64,000 nucleotides of DNA from Planctomycetota bacterium (GTDB lineage Bacteria; Planctomycetota; Planctomycetia; Planctomycetales; Planctomycetaceae), in assembly GCA_027623235.1 (NCBI GenBank), contig JAQBVJ010000024.1:1-64000 (forward strand). The letters are read 5' to 3'. The notes beneath the pieces are model-generated. The model was not told the origin of the DNA. It did not search any database and saw only the letters and a program-made list of their open reading frames with translations. Both the position numbers and the translations under genes were made by a program. Below are positions 39,259-50,494 of this stretch, piece after piece. Position 1 is the stretch's first letter. Every line of letters starts with the position of its first letter.

Positions 39259-39945
39259 ATGCCCACTGAGCTTCCCGCCGAACCAATCCTCGCGGTCGCG
39301 TTCGATCTCGACGGCCTCATCGTCAACACTGAGCACGTCTTTCACCTGGCGATGGCCGAGCTTGTCGAAGCACGCGGGATGGCGATCCCAAACGGTCTGC
39401 CGAGAGCGATGATGGGCAAACGACCGCAGGACAGCTACGGCATCATGAAACAGATGCTGGGCGTCGAGGACTCGCCCGAAGCTCTGCACGACGAAACGCA
39501 CGATCGTTTTTTTCGTTTGTTGGAGATCCATCTGGATCTGATGCCCGGCGTCTTTGAGCTGCTCGATCAACTGGAACGGTTCGGCCTGCCGAAAGCGGTC
39601 GCGACTTCCTCGCCGCGGAAATATCTGTCGGGGATTCTGGAGAGGTTCGATTTGACGGACCGGTTTGCGTTTTCACTGACGGCCGAAGACGTCGTCAACG
39701 GGAAGCCTCATCCGGAGATTTACCTCGCCGCCGCCGACCGGCACGGCATCGCACCTCAGCAGATGCTCGTGTTTGAGGACAGCGAAAACGGCACACGCGC
39801 CGGTTCGTCCGCGGGGGCCTTCGTCGTCTCCGTCCCGCACGATCACAGCCGCGACCACGAGTTCTCGCCAACGGGACTCGTCGCCGACACGTTAAGCGAC
39901 CCGAGGATCGCGTCGATCCTCAACGCACACCGTGAGACGCCGTGA
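39259..39945 (+). CDS. HAD-superfamily hydrolase (beta-phosphoglucomutase-like)
   Basis: 228 residues. HAD motif I is AFDLDGLIVNTE with nucleophile Asp16 and acid/base Asp18; motif II is VATSSPRKYL; motifs III-IV are GKPHPEIYL and VFEDSENGTRAGSSAGAF. The helical cap between residues 25 and 85 is of subclass I, as in beta-phosphoglucomutase and small phosphatases. Substrate is undetermined. The ATG at 39259 is used because the upstream extension lacks homology. It lies 74 bases after the FHA gene on the same strand. Confidence 0.88.
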   Translation: MPTELPAEPILAVAFDLDGLIVNTEHVFHLAMAELVEARGMAIPNGLPRAMMGKRPQDSYGIMKQMLGVEDSPEALHDETHDRFFRLLEIHLDLMPGVFELLDQLERFGLPKAVATSSPRKYLSGILERFDLTDRFAFSLTAEDVVNGKPHPEIYLAAADRHGIAPQQMLVFEDSENGTRAGSSAGAFVVSVPHDHSRDHEFSPTGLVADTLSDPRIASILNAHRETP

Positions 39946-39983
39946 GAAAACCGTAAACGCCGTGAGAAAATCGACGGACTGAA

Positions 39984-40217
39984 TCAGACTCCACCGATCG
40001 CCGGAACGGAATCCGACTTGCCGGCCTCCGCGATGATCAGCTCGCACGGCAGCGAAACTTCGATGGTGCCGGGCAGGAGCTCAGCTCGCAGGATCGACAC
40101 ATCGCCCGGCGCCTCAATTCCCAGCCGGACGGTTTTACCTCGCACATCGATCACTTTGATCGTCACGTCGTCGCCAATGTGGATGACTTCAGACTTCTTT
40201 CGGGTCAGAACAAGCAT
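39984..40217 (-). CDS. csrA: Carbon storage regulator CsrA
   Basis: 77 residues, starting MLVLTRKKSEVIHIGDDVTI and continuing VRLGIEAPGDVSILRAEL. CsrA dimers bind GGA motifs in mRNA leaders and repress or stabilise translation. The conserved first strand and the RAEL helix with its RNA-binding Arg are present. The start at 40217 is fixed by a strong GGAGGT ribosome site seven bases upstream, itself CsrA-like in sequence, so autoregulation is possible. The C-terminal tail is slightly longer than the 61 residues of the E. coli protein. No flagellin gene is nearby. Confidence 0.96.
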   Translation of the reverse strand: MLVLTRKKSEVIHIGDDVTIKVIDVRGKTVRLGIEAPGDVSILRAELLPGTIEVSLPCELIIAEAGKSDSVPAIGGV

Positions 40218-40417
40218 TCCCTTACCTCCCTGGATTGCGGTTCGATTCGGCCCGGAATTCTCCCGCGGATACGCAAAGTTTGAATGAGGATTGAGAGAAA
40301 TCTGCAGGCGGCAGAAGTTTCTGGAAGAAAGACGAGCAGTGCTGGACACGCACAGAGCCGAATCGCCCTGCACGTCGGCCATCCGACAGCAGATTTGGTC
40401 AGTTGTTTCTCGATCGA

Positions 40418-41365
40418 CTATTTCTCAGGCGAGTCGAACCAGGTGTCGGGAGGTGCCTGTGAGCCGGGTCGCGGTGGGCTTTTCTTCCGGGGTTCGACGC
40501 GTTTCTTCGCCTCGCGCAGCGGTACCAGCATATCTGAAATGGATTGCCAGCGGTCCTGCGGGTCAAGAGCGAGGCCCTTCATGATCGTCGCGGCAACCTG
40601 CTCGTCGATTCCCTCGACGAGATTGCGAATATCTTTTGGCGGCTTATTGATGTGCTGCATGACCGCCTCGAGTGTCTCACCCGATTCCCACGGCATCATC
40701 TTGGTGTACATTTCGAAACAGGTCACAGCGAAGGAAAAAATGTCGATTCTCTGATCCGTTCGTTGCCGCTTGATCAGCTCCGGAGCCATGTAGTTGGCCG
40801 TGCCCGTGCGATTTCCTGGAGCCTGAAACGCGGGCGTGTTCGGCACAACGAGCCCGAAGTCGATCAGCTTCACGACGCCCTTCGGATCGACCAGCACGTT
40901 GCGAGGGCACAGGTCGCGATGAATGAATCCTTCCTTGTGGAGATACTCAATCCCCTGAGCCAGTTGCACCATGAAACTCAGGCGGTGCTTCTGCATCATC
41001 TCGTTCTGCATGTCGACGAGGAAACTCAGGCCGAACCCCTCGACAAAGTCCATGACAAGAAACGGTTCGTCGTTCGTCGTGATGCCATGCTCAAGAGTGT
41101 TGACCAGGTTCGGGTGGTCGAGCAGAACAGCGATTTCCCCTTCGGCCGGTTTGTTCGACTGAGGAGAAAACCTCGCCTCAAACCGCTGCGTCTTGGCTTT
41201 GTCGAGGACCTTCAGAGCGACCTCGCGCCCGGACACGGTGTCCCGGGCCCGCCAGACTTTCGACATGCTCCCCTGCCCGGTCCGCACGATAAGATCAAAC
41301 CGCCTGGCGATGTCGACTTTCGCGACCTTCGTCTTCTTCTGAAACAGTTTCTTCAGAAATTCCAT
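40418..41365 (-). CDS. Soluble Ser/Thr protein kinase (Hanks type)
   Basis: 315 residues. Glycine loop TGQGSMSKVW, ATP-anchoring Lys52 (ALKV), catalytic loop HRDLCPRNV (149-157), metal-binding DFG at 169-171 and APE at TANYMAPEL are all present, so it should be active. There is no transmembrane helix or extracellular domain. The tail is basic and Pro-rich (KKSPPRPGSQAPPD). It is divergent from a second kinase, which is followed by a PP2C phosphatase, so the three probably form one phosphorylation circuit. Confidence 0.93.
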   Translation of the reverse strand: MEFLKKLFQKKTKVAKVDIARRFDLIVRTGQGSMSKVWRARDTVSGREVALKVLDKAKTQRFEARFSPQSNKPAEGEIAVLLDHPNLVNTLEHGITTNDEPFLVMDFVEGFGLSFLVDMQNEMMQKHRLSFMVQLAQGIEYLHKEGFIHRDLCPRNVLVDPKGVVKLIDFGLVVPNTPAFQAPGNRTGTANYMAPELIKRQRTDQRIDIFSFAVTCFEMYTKMMPWESGETLEAVMQHINKPPKDIRNLVEGIDEQVAATIMKGLALDPQDRWQSISDMLVPLREAKKRVEPRKKSPPRPGSQAPPDTWFDSPEK

Positions 41366-41689
41366 AGTCCCCTCGATGTTCCACGACGAACCTTCCTGGC
41401 CCGCCTCTTCGTGCCAGCATTATGGCCTGCCCGAGGGACAAGGGGGAACTGTGAAACCCTGGTATCTTCCGTTTGAGTTTTCGTGTCGCGACACAGGGAC
41501 AGAAGCGACAGCTGAGCCGACCCGCGTTGCGATTCGGCAAGAGAGTCCGAATTGAGTTGCCCGACTGGCCTGTACCCTGGCTCTGGCTTCCTGTTCTCTA
41601 TCGAATCCACCGATCCAGACTGTATTGTGACCACGGTTCTTGTCGAAATTCACAATCTGAAGAGTGAACTCAGATTGCAGGAAAGATCC
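41366..41689. other. Divergent intergenic region between two kinase genes
   Basis: It should hold the promoters of both kinases. The only clear structure is a perfect 12-base palindrome, GTGTCGCGACAC, at 41483-41494, which could be an operator. The 3' end (about 41675) carries the AGGAAAG ribosome site for the GTG start at 41690. Open frames through the region have no recognisable product. Confidence 0.45.
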
Positions 41690-42577
41690 GTGAACGACTC
41701 ACCTCGAATTATCCCGATTTCGCAGTATCGCAACATGCTTAAAGCGCGACAGAAGCTCGGAAAATATCGCATCGAACGCCGTCTGGGCTCGGGCGGTTTC
41801 GCCAATGTTTACGCGGCGATGGACACAATCGAGGGCATTCGCGTCGCGCTGAAGATTCCTCACGCGGCGATCGTCGACAAAGAAGTCCTCAAGGATTTCA
41901 AAAATGAAGTCCGCCTCGCGGCACGACTCGAACACCCGAATGTCCTGTCACTTCGCTTTGCCGCGTTCTACGAAGGCGAGTTCATCATCGTGTTTCCGAT
42001 GGGCGAAGAAACACTTTCGGATCGACTGCAGAGAAGGATGGCTCTCACAACGGTCCTGGACCTCAACCAGCAGATGCTGGAGGCTGTCGCGTACGCTCAC
42101 CGTTCAAAGATCATTCACTGTGACATCAAGCCGGAGAATTTTATTCTGTTTCCGGATAATCAGATCAAGTTGACTGACTTCGGGATCGCACGTGTCGCTC
42201 TTCGCACGATCAAGGGCGGCGGCACCGGGACGATGGGCTACATGGCTCCTGAACAGGCGATGGGAAAACCGTCGTTCCGGTCGGATGTCTTTTCGCTGGG
42301 CCTGATTCTCCACCGCATGCTGAGCGGCCAGTGGGGCGAGTGGCCCTTCGAATGGCCGATGCCAGGTCACGCTCGGCTGCGTTCGCGGGTGCATCCCGAT
42401 ATGATTGAAGTCGTCCGTCGCTCTCTGGAGCTGAATCCGAGAAAGCGATTTCGCGACGCCGACCAGATGCTGGAGAGTTTTCGCAAGGCGAAGAAAAGAA
42501 CGCTCCTTCGCGAGTCGGCTCGAAAGAAGAAAACCACATCCCGCCGTAAGACCACGGCCCGCCGCAAGGTGGCATAG
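41690..42577 (+). CDS. Soluble Ser/Thr protein kinase with HCD catalytic loop
   Basis: 295 residues from the GTG at 41690, chosen because AGGAAAG precedes it. Glycine loop LGSGGFANVY, Lys55 (ALKI), catalytic loop HCDIKPEN (143-150), DFG at 163-165 and GYMAPEQ are present. Arg of the usual HRD is Cys, so this is a non-RD kinase, a class that often does not need activation-loop phosphorylation. A very basic C-terminal tail (ARKKKTTSRRKTTARRK) may bind nucleic acid or membranes. The phosphatase gene begins ten bases downstream. Confidence 0.9.
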   Translation: MNDSPRIIPISQYRNMLKARQKLGKYRIERRLGSGGFANVYAAMDTIEGIRVALKIPHAAIVDKEVLKDFKNEVRLAARLEHPNVLSLRFAAFYEGEFIIVFPMGEETLSDRLQRRMALTTVLDLNQQMLEAVAYAHRSKIIHCDIKPENFILFPDNQIKLTDFGIARVALRTIKGGGTGTMGYMAPEQAMGKPSFRSDVFSLGLILHRMLSGQWGEWPFEWPMPGHARLRSRVHPDMIEVVRRSLELNPRKRFRDADQMLESFRKAKKRTLLRESARKKKTTSRRKTTARRKVA

Positions 42578-42586
42578 CGACCAGAT

Positions 42587-43483
42587 ATGTCCCAGAGTTT
42601 GCCTCCCGCCGAAGTGCTGATCGCACACGACTCGGACCAGGTTGAGCTGTTTCAGTTGTGCGGTCTGGAAATCGCGGCTTACTCGCGAGTCTCGCCGAAT
42701 AAAGACACTCCCAACGAAGATGCCGCGGCGATCATTCCGGTATCTGGCGACGCTGCTGTGTTTGTCGTGGCTGACGGGTGCGGTGGAATGCGCGGCGGCA
42801 ATCAGGCGTCGGCGCTGGCCATCGAAACGCTGGTTCAGACAACTCGTGAGAACGGCGGCGACGGGTACCGCCTGCGGTCGACGATCCTTGACGGAATCGA
42901 ACACGCCAACAAACACATCGTCGACCTCAGTATTGGAGCGGCGACGACCATCGCCGCGGTCGAGTTTTTTGGCGGCAGCATTCGGCCGTACCACGTTGGC
43001 GATTCGATGATCCTGGTCGTCGGTCGGAACGGGAAAATCAAGTTGCAGACGGTTTCCCACTCTCCCGTCGGATTCGCCGTCGAGTCGGGTCTTCTTGATG
43101 AGGAAGAGGCACTGCACCACGACGAAAGGCACGTCGTCTCGAATGTGCTTGGCGACGTCTCGATGCGGATCGAACTGGGCCCATCCATCAAACTCGCAAG
43201 GTTCGACACCGTTCTCATTGCCTCGGACGGCCTGTTCGACAATCTCTTTCCCGACGAAATCGCGGACGGCATTCGAAAAGGAAACCTTCTGGATAGTTTC
43301 GCCACAATCATTCAGATCGCTCGATCGAGAATGCAGGAGCCGGTCCCGGGTAAACCACACAAGGCCGATGACCTGACTGTCATCGCTTTTCGACTGAGCA
43401 ACGGGGCAGGTACCGGTGCAGACGCAGGTTTCGACACAGAGTCCGCCGAGGACCCGGCACCTCAGCCGTCGACGACGGACTGA
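42587..43483 (+). CDS. PP2C-family Ser/Thr phosphatase
   Basis: 298 residues. Metal-binding motifs typical of PrpC/Stp phosphatases are visible: NEDAAAIIP, VVADGCGGMRGGNQAS, HVGDSMILVV, ASDGLFDNLFPDEI and KADDLTVIAF. It is soluble, and its position immediately after the non-RD kinase implies it reverses that kinase's phosphorylation. It converges with the alcohol dehydrogenase gene. The short gap holds a tandem AAAAGGACT pair near 43492-43509. Confidence 0.92.
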   Translation: MSQSLPPAEVLIAHDSDQVELFQLCGLEIAAYSRVSPNKDTPNEDAAAIIPVSGDAAVFVVADGCGGMRGGNQASALAIETLVQTTRENGGDGYRLRSTILDGIEHANKHIVDLSIGAATTIAAVEFFGGSIRPYHVGDSMILVVGRNGKIKLQTVSHSPVGFAVESGLLDEEEALHHDERHVVSNVLGDVSMRIELGPSIKLARFDTVLIASDGLFDNLFPDEIADGIRKGNLLDSFATIIQIARSRMQEPVPGKPHKADDLTVIAFRLSNGAGTGADAGFDTESAEDPAPQPSTTD

Positions 43484-43521
43484 CGGTGGCGAAAAGGACT
43501 AAAAGGACTTCTGCAGGCAAC

Positions 43522-44550
43522 TCAGCCGGCGACGTCAATGACCGCTTTGATCACGCCCGTTTCAGGACGAGTGAACGACTCAAAAACGTCTGGCACTTCG
43601 TCAAAGGACGTTCGATGCGTCACCCACGGATCAGTGTTGATCGTGCCGTCTTCGATCAGACTGATGATCCTCGGGAAGTCCGTCGGCAGGGCATTCCGCG
43701 ACCCCTTAATTGTCGCCTCTTTCTTGTGCATCGGCGGGTGCGGAATCGAGATCTCCTGCGTCGTGATGCCGACGTAAACCAGCGAGCCGGTCGACGCGAG
43801 ATAGTTCAGGGCGTTGGCCATCGAGTGGTTGTTCCCTGTCGCGTCGGTCACGACCGAGAATAGATCGCCGCCAGTGATCTTGTTGATCTGGTCAACTTCG
43901 CTGCCGTCGCCATTGAACAGGACGGTGTTTTTGATTCCGTACGTGTTTCGAACAAAGTCGAGCCGCGACTCGACCATGTCCATCACCGTGAGCGACGCAC
44001 CGGTCAGACGAGCAAACTCGAGCGTTGCCAGGCCGATCGGCCCGGCTCCGATGATGAGAGCGTGATCGCCCTCGCCGGGTGCGCCGCGATCGTTCGCGTG
44101 GCAGCCGATGGCCAGCGTCTCGACCAGAGCCAGTTGCTCGAAGTTGAGTTTCGTCGAAACGTGCAGCTTGTCGGCGCGAATGAGAAACTTCTCACACAGC
44201 CCACCGTCGACCATTACGCCGATGACGTTGAGTTTCGCACAGCAGTTTGTGTTGCCCTTGCGGCACGGATAACACTCGCCGCAGTTCATGTACGGCTCGA
44301 CGCTGCACTTGTCGCCGACTTTGACGTTCTCAACGCCGTCGCCAATGTCGAGCACCTCGACGCCGAGTTCGTGACCAGGGATTCGCGGGTACTTGAAGAA
44401 CGGCATCTTGCCGAGATACCCGCTGAGGTCGGTGCCGCAGACGCCCATCCGATGCGTCGCTACAAGAGCCTGCCCTGGCCCAGGCTTGCCCGGATCGTCG
44501 ATCTCAATGCGATTGATCGTTTTCGGTTCAGAAAACTCGATGGCTCTCAT
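43522..44550 (-). CDS. Zinc-dependent medium-chain alcohol/polyol dehydrogenase
   Basis: 342 residues. The catalytic-zinc ligands lie in GVCGTDLSGY and IPGHELGVEV. The structural zinc uses four Cys in CGECYPCRKGNTNCC. The NAD(P)-binding Rossmann motif is IIGAGPIGLATLEFARLTG. This is the sorbitol/threonine dehydrogenase-like branch; the substrate is not predictable. The ATG at 44550 gives the family N-terminus MRAIEFSEP; a longer reading to 44601 runs into the toxin remnant upstream. Confidence 0.92.
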   Translation of the reverse strand: MRAIEFSEPKTINRIEIDDPGKPGPGQALVATHRMGVCGTDLSGYLGKMPFFKYPRIPGHELGVEVLDIGDGVENVKVGDKCSVEPYMNCGECYPCRKGNTNCCAKLNVIGVMVDGGLCEKFLIRADKLHVSTKLNFEQLALVETLAIGCHANDRGAPGEGDHALIIGAGPIGLATLEFARLTGASLTVMDMVESRLDFVRNTYGIKNTVLFNGDGSEVDQINKITGGDLFSVVTDATGNNHSMANALNYLASTGSLVYVGITTQEISIPHPPMHKKEATIKGSRNALPTDFPRIISLIEDGTINTDPWVTHRTSFDEVPDVFESFTRPETGVIKAVIDVAG

Positions 44551-44579
44551 TTGGTTCTTTCGGTGTCGTTTCGATCGAG

Positions 44580-44879
44580 TTACGTCAGTCGCGTTTGCCA
44601 CTTTCGCGGATCGCGGGCATTGTGAAGCACGGCCTGAATCATGACTGTGCTGTCGGAGTCGCTGTAGAAAACCGAATAAGGAAATTTCTGAAGCAGTGCT
44701 CGTCGCGAGTCTTTCAGCTCGACAGCGTACATTTCAGGCATGCGACAAATACCGAGCAGACACGCCTGGACCTGCTCAACGAACTCCTCACCCAGTCCTT
44801 CGCGGCAGGCTTCATATCAGGAAAAAGCTTCGCGAATATCCGCCTCTGCTTCCGGCGTGAGGACAAGTTCAGCGGTCAC
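44580..44879 (-). pseudogene. ParE/RelE-family toxin interrupted by TGA
   Basis: Read from GTG at 44879, the frame encodes VTAELVLTPEAEADIREAFS, then TGA at 44817-44819. It continues in the same frame as YEACREGLGEEFVEQVQACL, FPYSVFYSDSDSTVMIQAVL and HNARDPRKW to TAA at 44580-44582. This is a complete 99-codon RelE/ParE-type toxin apart from the stop. The family has Trp here (WYE), so TGG to TGA explains it. The start overlaps the antitoxin gene by 11 bases, the normal arrangement. No in-frame start after the TGA is obvious. A sequencing error is possible. Confidence 0.85.
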
Positions 44880-45090
44880 GTTTGAGAATCCGTTCCTTCA
44901 CCGCCTCCCAGTTTGAGCAAACTGGCGGATTCCTCTCCCATTTTTCCATTCGACGAAGAAGCTCTTCTTTATGCCAGTCGGGAACCTCGACATCATCGGC
45001 GTTGGATGCCAGATCGTCCCAAAGGTCTTCGACAAGCTGCAGCTTTTCGGGTGGTGTAAGGTCAAACACAGAGCGTGGTGTGTCAGCCAT
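44869..45090 (-). CDS. Addiction-module antitoxin of the RelB-like (PF09720) family
   Basis: 73 residues with the signature of this family: LTPPEKLQLVEDLWDDLA, then VPDWHKEELLRRMEKWERNP. These small helical proteins pair with ParE/RelE toxins encoded downstream, as here. The antitoxin is intact while its toxin carries a nonsense codon, which would be tolerated because antitoxin loss, not toxin loss, is lethal. Confidence 0.88.
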   Translation of the reverse strand: MADTPRSVFDLTPPEKLQLVEDLWDDLASNADDVEVPDWHKEELLRRMEKWERNPPVCSNWEAVKERILKRDR

Positions 45091-45138
45091 TTTGAGTCTC
45101 CGAATGCGCCGCGCGAACCTTAAGTGTACCCAGCCAGG

Positions 45139-47808
<2,670 letters not shown>

Positions 47809-48007
47809 TTTGCGCGATCTTTAGTGAAGGGCACGCGAGCGCGTGTTGATTTGTGGACCGGGCTGAGACGATATCTTCGCGGCATGGATCCTTCAACGCG
47901 CACGACGCCCAGTCCGAGCTTTGTCGCACCTTCCCGCACGATGATTGACACTCCTGTGCCCAGCGGCGAGCATCCTCGGGAAGGTCAGATTCACGCGAAA
48001 CCAGCTC

Positions 48008-48736
48008 ATGTCTCAGTCAGACAATCTTCCCGAACCGATGCCGAAACACGTGGCCATCATAATGGATGGCAATGGTCGGTGGGCAAAACGACGCGGGCTG
48101 CCTCGCATCGAGGGGCATCGGCGAGGCGTCAAGAGCGTTCGCGAGTGCGTCGAGTTCTGTGCCGAAATCGGTCTTGAGCAGCTGACGCTTTACTGCCTGA
48201 GCAGCGAAAACTGGAAACGGCCCGAGGCCGAACTGCGGCGGCTGATGAGTCTGCTCGAACAGTTTCTTATCGAGGATCGCCGCACGATTCTCAAACAGGG
48301 ACTGCGGTTTGCCATGATCGGTCGGCGGGAAGGGCTCTCTGACGGAGTGCTCCACGAGATCGACAAGACGGTCGCCATGAGCAAAGACAACTCGGGAATG
48401 CGATTGTGCCTCGCGCTGAATTACGGATCGCGGGCAGAAATCGCTGATGCCGCGCGAGACATCGCCGCAAAAGTTGCGACAGGCGATCTCAAGCCGGAAG
48501 ACATCGACGAGACCACGGTGGCCGACCATCTCTACACGGCCGGCATGTCGGATCCCGATCTGCTGATCCGAACGGCGGGCGAGCTTCGCCTCAGCAATTA
48601 TCTGTTGTGGCAGATCAGCTATGCCGAGCTGTGGGTCACGGAAAAATACTGGCCGGAGTTTCGGCCACCGGATTTGATCGAGGCATTTCAGTCGTTTGCA
48701 GCCAGAGACCGTCGCTATGGTGGTCTGAAGAATTAG
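48008..48736 (+). CDS. uppS: Undecaprenyl (isoprenyl) diphosphate synthase
   Basis: 242 residues. Cis-prenyltransferase motifs: HVAIIMDGNGRWA (catalytic Asp, phosphate loop), LTLYCLSSENWKRP, and the C-terminal DLLIRTAGELRLSNYLLWQ and Y-A-E-L-W-V. It makes the C55 lipid carrier for peptidoglycan and polysaccharide assembly. The ATG at 48008 gives a typical N-terminus; an upstream start at 47945 adds unmatched residues. cdsA follows four bases after the stop, a classic pair. Confidence 0.96.
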   Translation: MSQSDNLPEPMPKHVAIIMDGNGRWAKRRGLPRIEGHRRGVKSVRECVEFCAEIGLEQLTLYCLSSENWKRPEAELRRLMSLLEQFLIEDRRTILKQGLRFAMIGRREGLSDGVLHEIDKTVAMSKDNSGMRLCLALNYGSRAEIADAARDIAAKVATGDLKPEDIDETTVADHLYTAGMSDPDLLIRTAGELRLSNYLLWQISYAELWVTEKYWPEFRPPDLIEAFQSFAARDRRYGGLKN

Positions 48737-48740
48737 AGCG

Positions 48741-49640
48741 ATGAAAGGAGTCGTGAGAATGCTTGGCTGGCGAATTGGCATTTCGGTCGTCCTTGTTCCG
48801 CTGCTCGTTGGTCTGTTCGTGCTCGATCATCACGCGGGGGAAAAGGCACCCTACCTGTGTGTGCTGGTGCTGATCCTCGTCGCGCGAGCCAGCTTCGAAT
48901 TCAGTGAGCTGCTCAAAACTCGCAACATGGAACCGTCGTTTCCCGTGATCGCGATCTGCTCGATGAATGTCGCGGGAGCCGCCTGGTTCGGGCAGATGGA
49001 TCCTCGAATGCCGGGCAGCCTGGGCACGGCGATGATGGCGTTTTCGCTTTCGATTCTTGTCGTGTTTGTGGCCGGAGCGGCTCGGTATGAGAAGCCTGGC
49101 AAAACGATGGAGACGGCGGGAGCTGAGATCCTCGGCATTGCCTACATTGGTGTTCTGCTCGCTGTGACCGCGCAGCTTCGCTGGGTGCAGGGAGCCGACG
49201 CGGGATACCTCGTGCTGGCCTCACTGGTCATCGCGGCCAAGTGTGGAGACATCGGCGGCTACACGCTCGGTCGTCTGTTCGGCAAGAAAAAACTGTGCCC
49301 GACGCTCAGCCCCGGCAAGACCTGGATGGGAGCGTGGGGTGCGCTGATCGGGTCGAGTCTCGCCTGCGCCGCGTGGCTGCACTGGGGACCGAGTCTGTTT
49401 TTCGAAAACGCGACGCCCTGCCCGTTCGGCTGGTCTCTTCTTTACGGAGCGATCATCGGCGTCGTCGGGCTTGTCGGTGATCTCGCTGAGTCGCTCATTA
49501 AACGGGATGTTCAGAAAAAAGATTCGGCGGAGCTGATGCCTGGCTTTGGCGGCCTGCTCGATCTGCTCGACAGCGTGATCTTCGCCGGCCCCGTGGCGCT
49601 CGTGCTGTGGAAGTTCCTTCCGCTGGCGACCTGGCAGTGA
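48741..49640 (+). CDS. cdsA: Phosphatidate cytidylyltransferase
   Basis: 299 residues with about eight transmembrane helices. The family signature near the C-terminus is present: GDLAESLIKRDVQKKDS followed by MPGFGGLLDLLDSVIFAGP. A second conserved block is AKCGDIGGYTLGRLFGKKKL and SPGKTWMGAWGAL. The enzyme makes CDP-diacylglycerol for phospholipids. It is probably cotranscribed with uppS. An internal ATG at 48762 is an alternative start. Confidence 0.95.
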   Translation: MKGVVRMLGWRIGISVVLVPLLVGLFVLDHHAGEKAPYLCVLVLILVARASFEFSELLKTRNMEPSFPVIAICSMNVAGAAWFGQMDPRMPGSLGTAMMAFSLSILVVFVAGAARYEKPGKTMETAGAEILGIAYIGVLLAVTAQLRWVQGADAGYLVLASLVIAAKCGDIGGYTLGRLFGKKKLCPTLSPGKTWMGAWGALIGSSLACAAWLHWGPSLFFENATPCPFGWSLLYGAIIGVVGLVGDLAESLIKRDVQKKDSAELMPGFGGLLDLLDSVIFAGPVALVLWKFLPLATWQ

Positions 49641-49852
49641 AAAATTGGCGGGCAGTGAAAATCGGCGGGCAAACCGCCTCCCGTTAAGACCGCTACAGAC
49701 GGAACACGCCCGTCTGCATGCCCGAATTCTCCCGACCGGCACATTTTGCCGGAAGCGGCGCGGGCTGCTCTTCCGATGTTTCCCTTGGAGTCTTCAGCTC
49801 CACTTGCGCGGGTTTGGCCAGTTCGGTTCCTTCAGGAAGAAGATGCGGTGTC

Positions 49853-50461
49853 ATGAGCGACAACCCAGTCCAACCGGAAGCGTGGAATGCAGCGGGACGA
49901 ACCGCGGCACTTCTATTTGCCATTGTTGTTTTTGCGGCCATCTGGGAAGCCGATTCCAACCGGAATCAACCCGGACAAGTCGCTTCGGAAACCGGAACTC
50001 CGCCCGCCTTGAGCCCGTCCCGCTCGGATAAACCGATCGAAATCGGAAACTTTCCGTCGACGGACAGTCCGCTCACCACCAGCTCGGTTGAGCTCGACCA
50101 GACACTGAAACGGGAAAACGGCCTGGTTCGAATTCGACTCCAACTTGAGCGGGTCTCTCCGGTCGACAGCCCGACTCGGAGTCAGCACAGCGAGCTGGTT
50201 TGCAAGGGCAACGTCGACGACCTGCGCCGCGAGCTCCTGGCTTTACTCAAGCAACTGGACGAGACATCGAGAATCGTTCCCGCCTCGGCCACAACTTCAA
50301 AGAAGCCAAAGACCGCGCACCGCGGCTTTCTCTTCCTGAGCCGCCGACCAGAGATCGCGACGGCGGAGCCGCCCGTCGACATCGACTTTTCGATTTCAGA
50401 ATCAAATGAAAGCACGAAACCGAAACTGTTGGATTCCAGCGTCCGCATCGGAATTCGCTAG
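49853..50461 (+). CDS. Hypothetical protein with N-terminal membrane anchor
   Basis: 202 residues, not recognised. One hydrophobic segment near residues 16-30 (TAALLFAIVVFAAIW) is followed by a hydrophilic, Ser/Thr/Pro-rich region without a domain match. A patch VELDQTLKRENGLVRIRLQLERV and a later DDLRRELLALLKQLDETSR look structured. The ATG at 49853 has a GGAAGAAG ribosome site upstream; the frame stays open further upstream, but those residues look non-coding. It sits between cdsA and the convergent phosphate transporter. Confidence 0.6.
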   Translation: MSDNPVQPEAWNAAGRTAALLFAIVVFAAIWEADSNRNQPGQVASETGTPPALSPSRSDKPIEIGNFPSTDSPLTTSSVELDQTLKRENGLVRIRLQLERVSPVDSPTRSQHSELVCKGNVDDLRRELLALLKQLDETSRIVPASATTSKKPKTAHRGFLFLSRRPEIATAEPPVDIDFSISESNESTKPKLLDSSVRIGIR

Positions 50462-50494
50462 AGCCTTTGCGGGGCGTCACTCAACTGCCGAAAC

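Noticed and set aside
2064-44819. Possible stop-codon reassignment (TAA as Tyr, TGA as Trp)
   Set aside because: TAA and TGA both end many genes here at the expected family lengths and in tight overlaps (ATGA, TAATG, TGATG), so the standard code applies and the two internal stops are local lesions.
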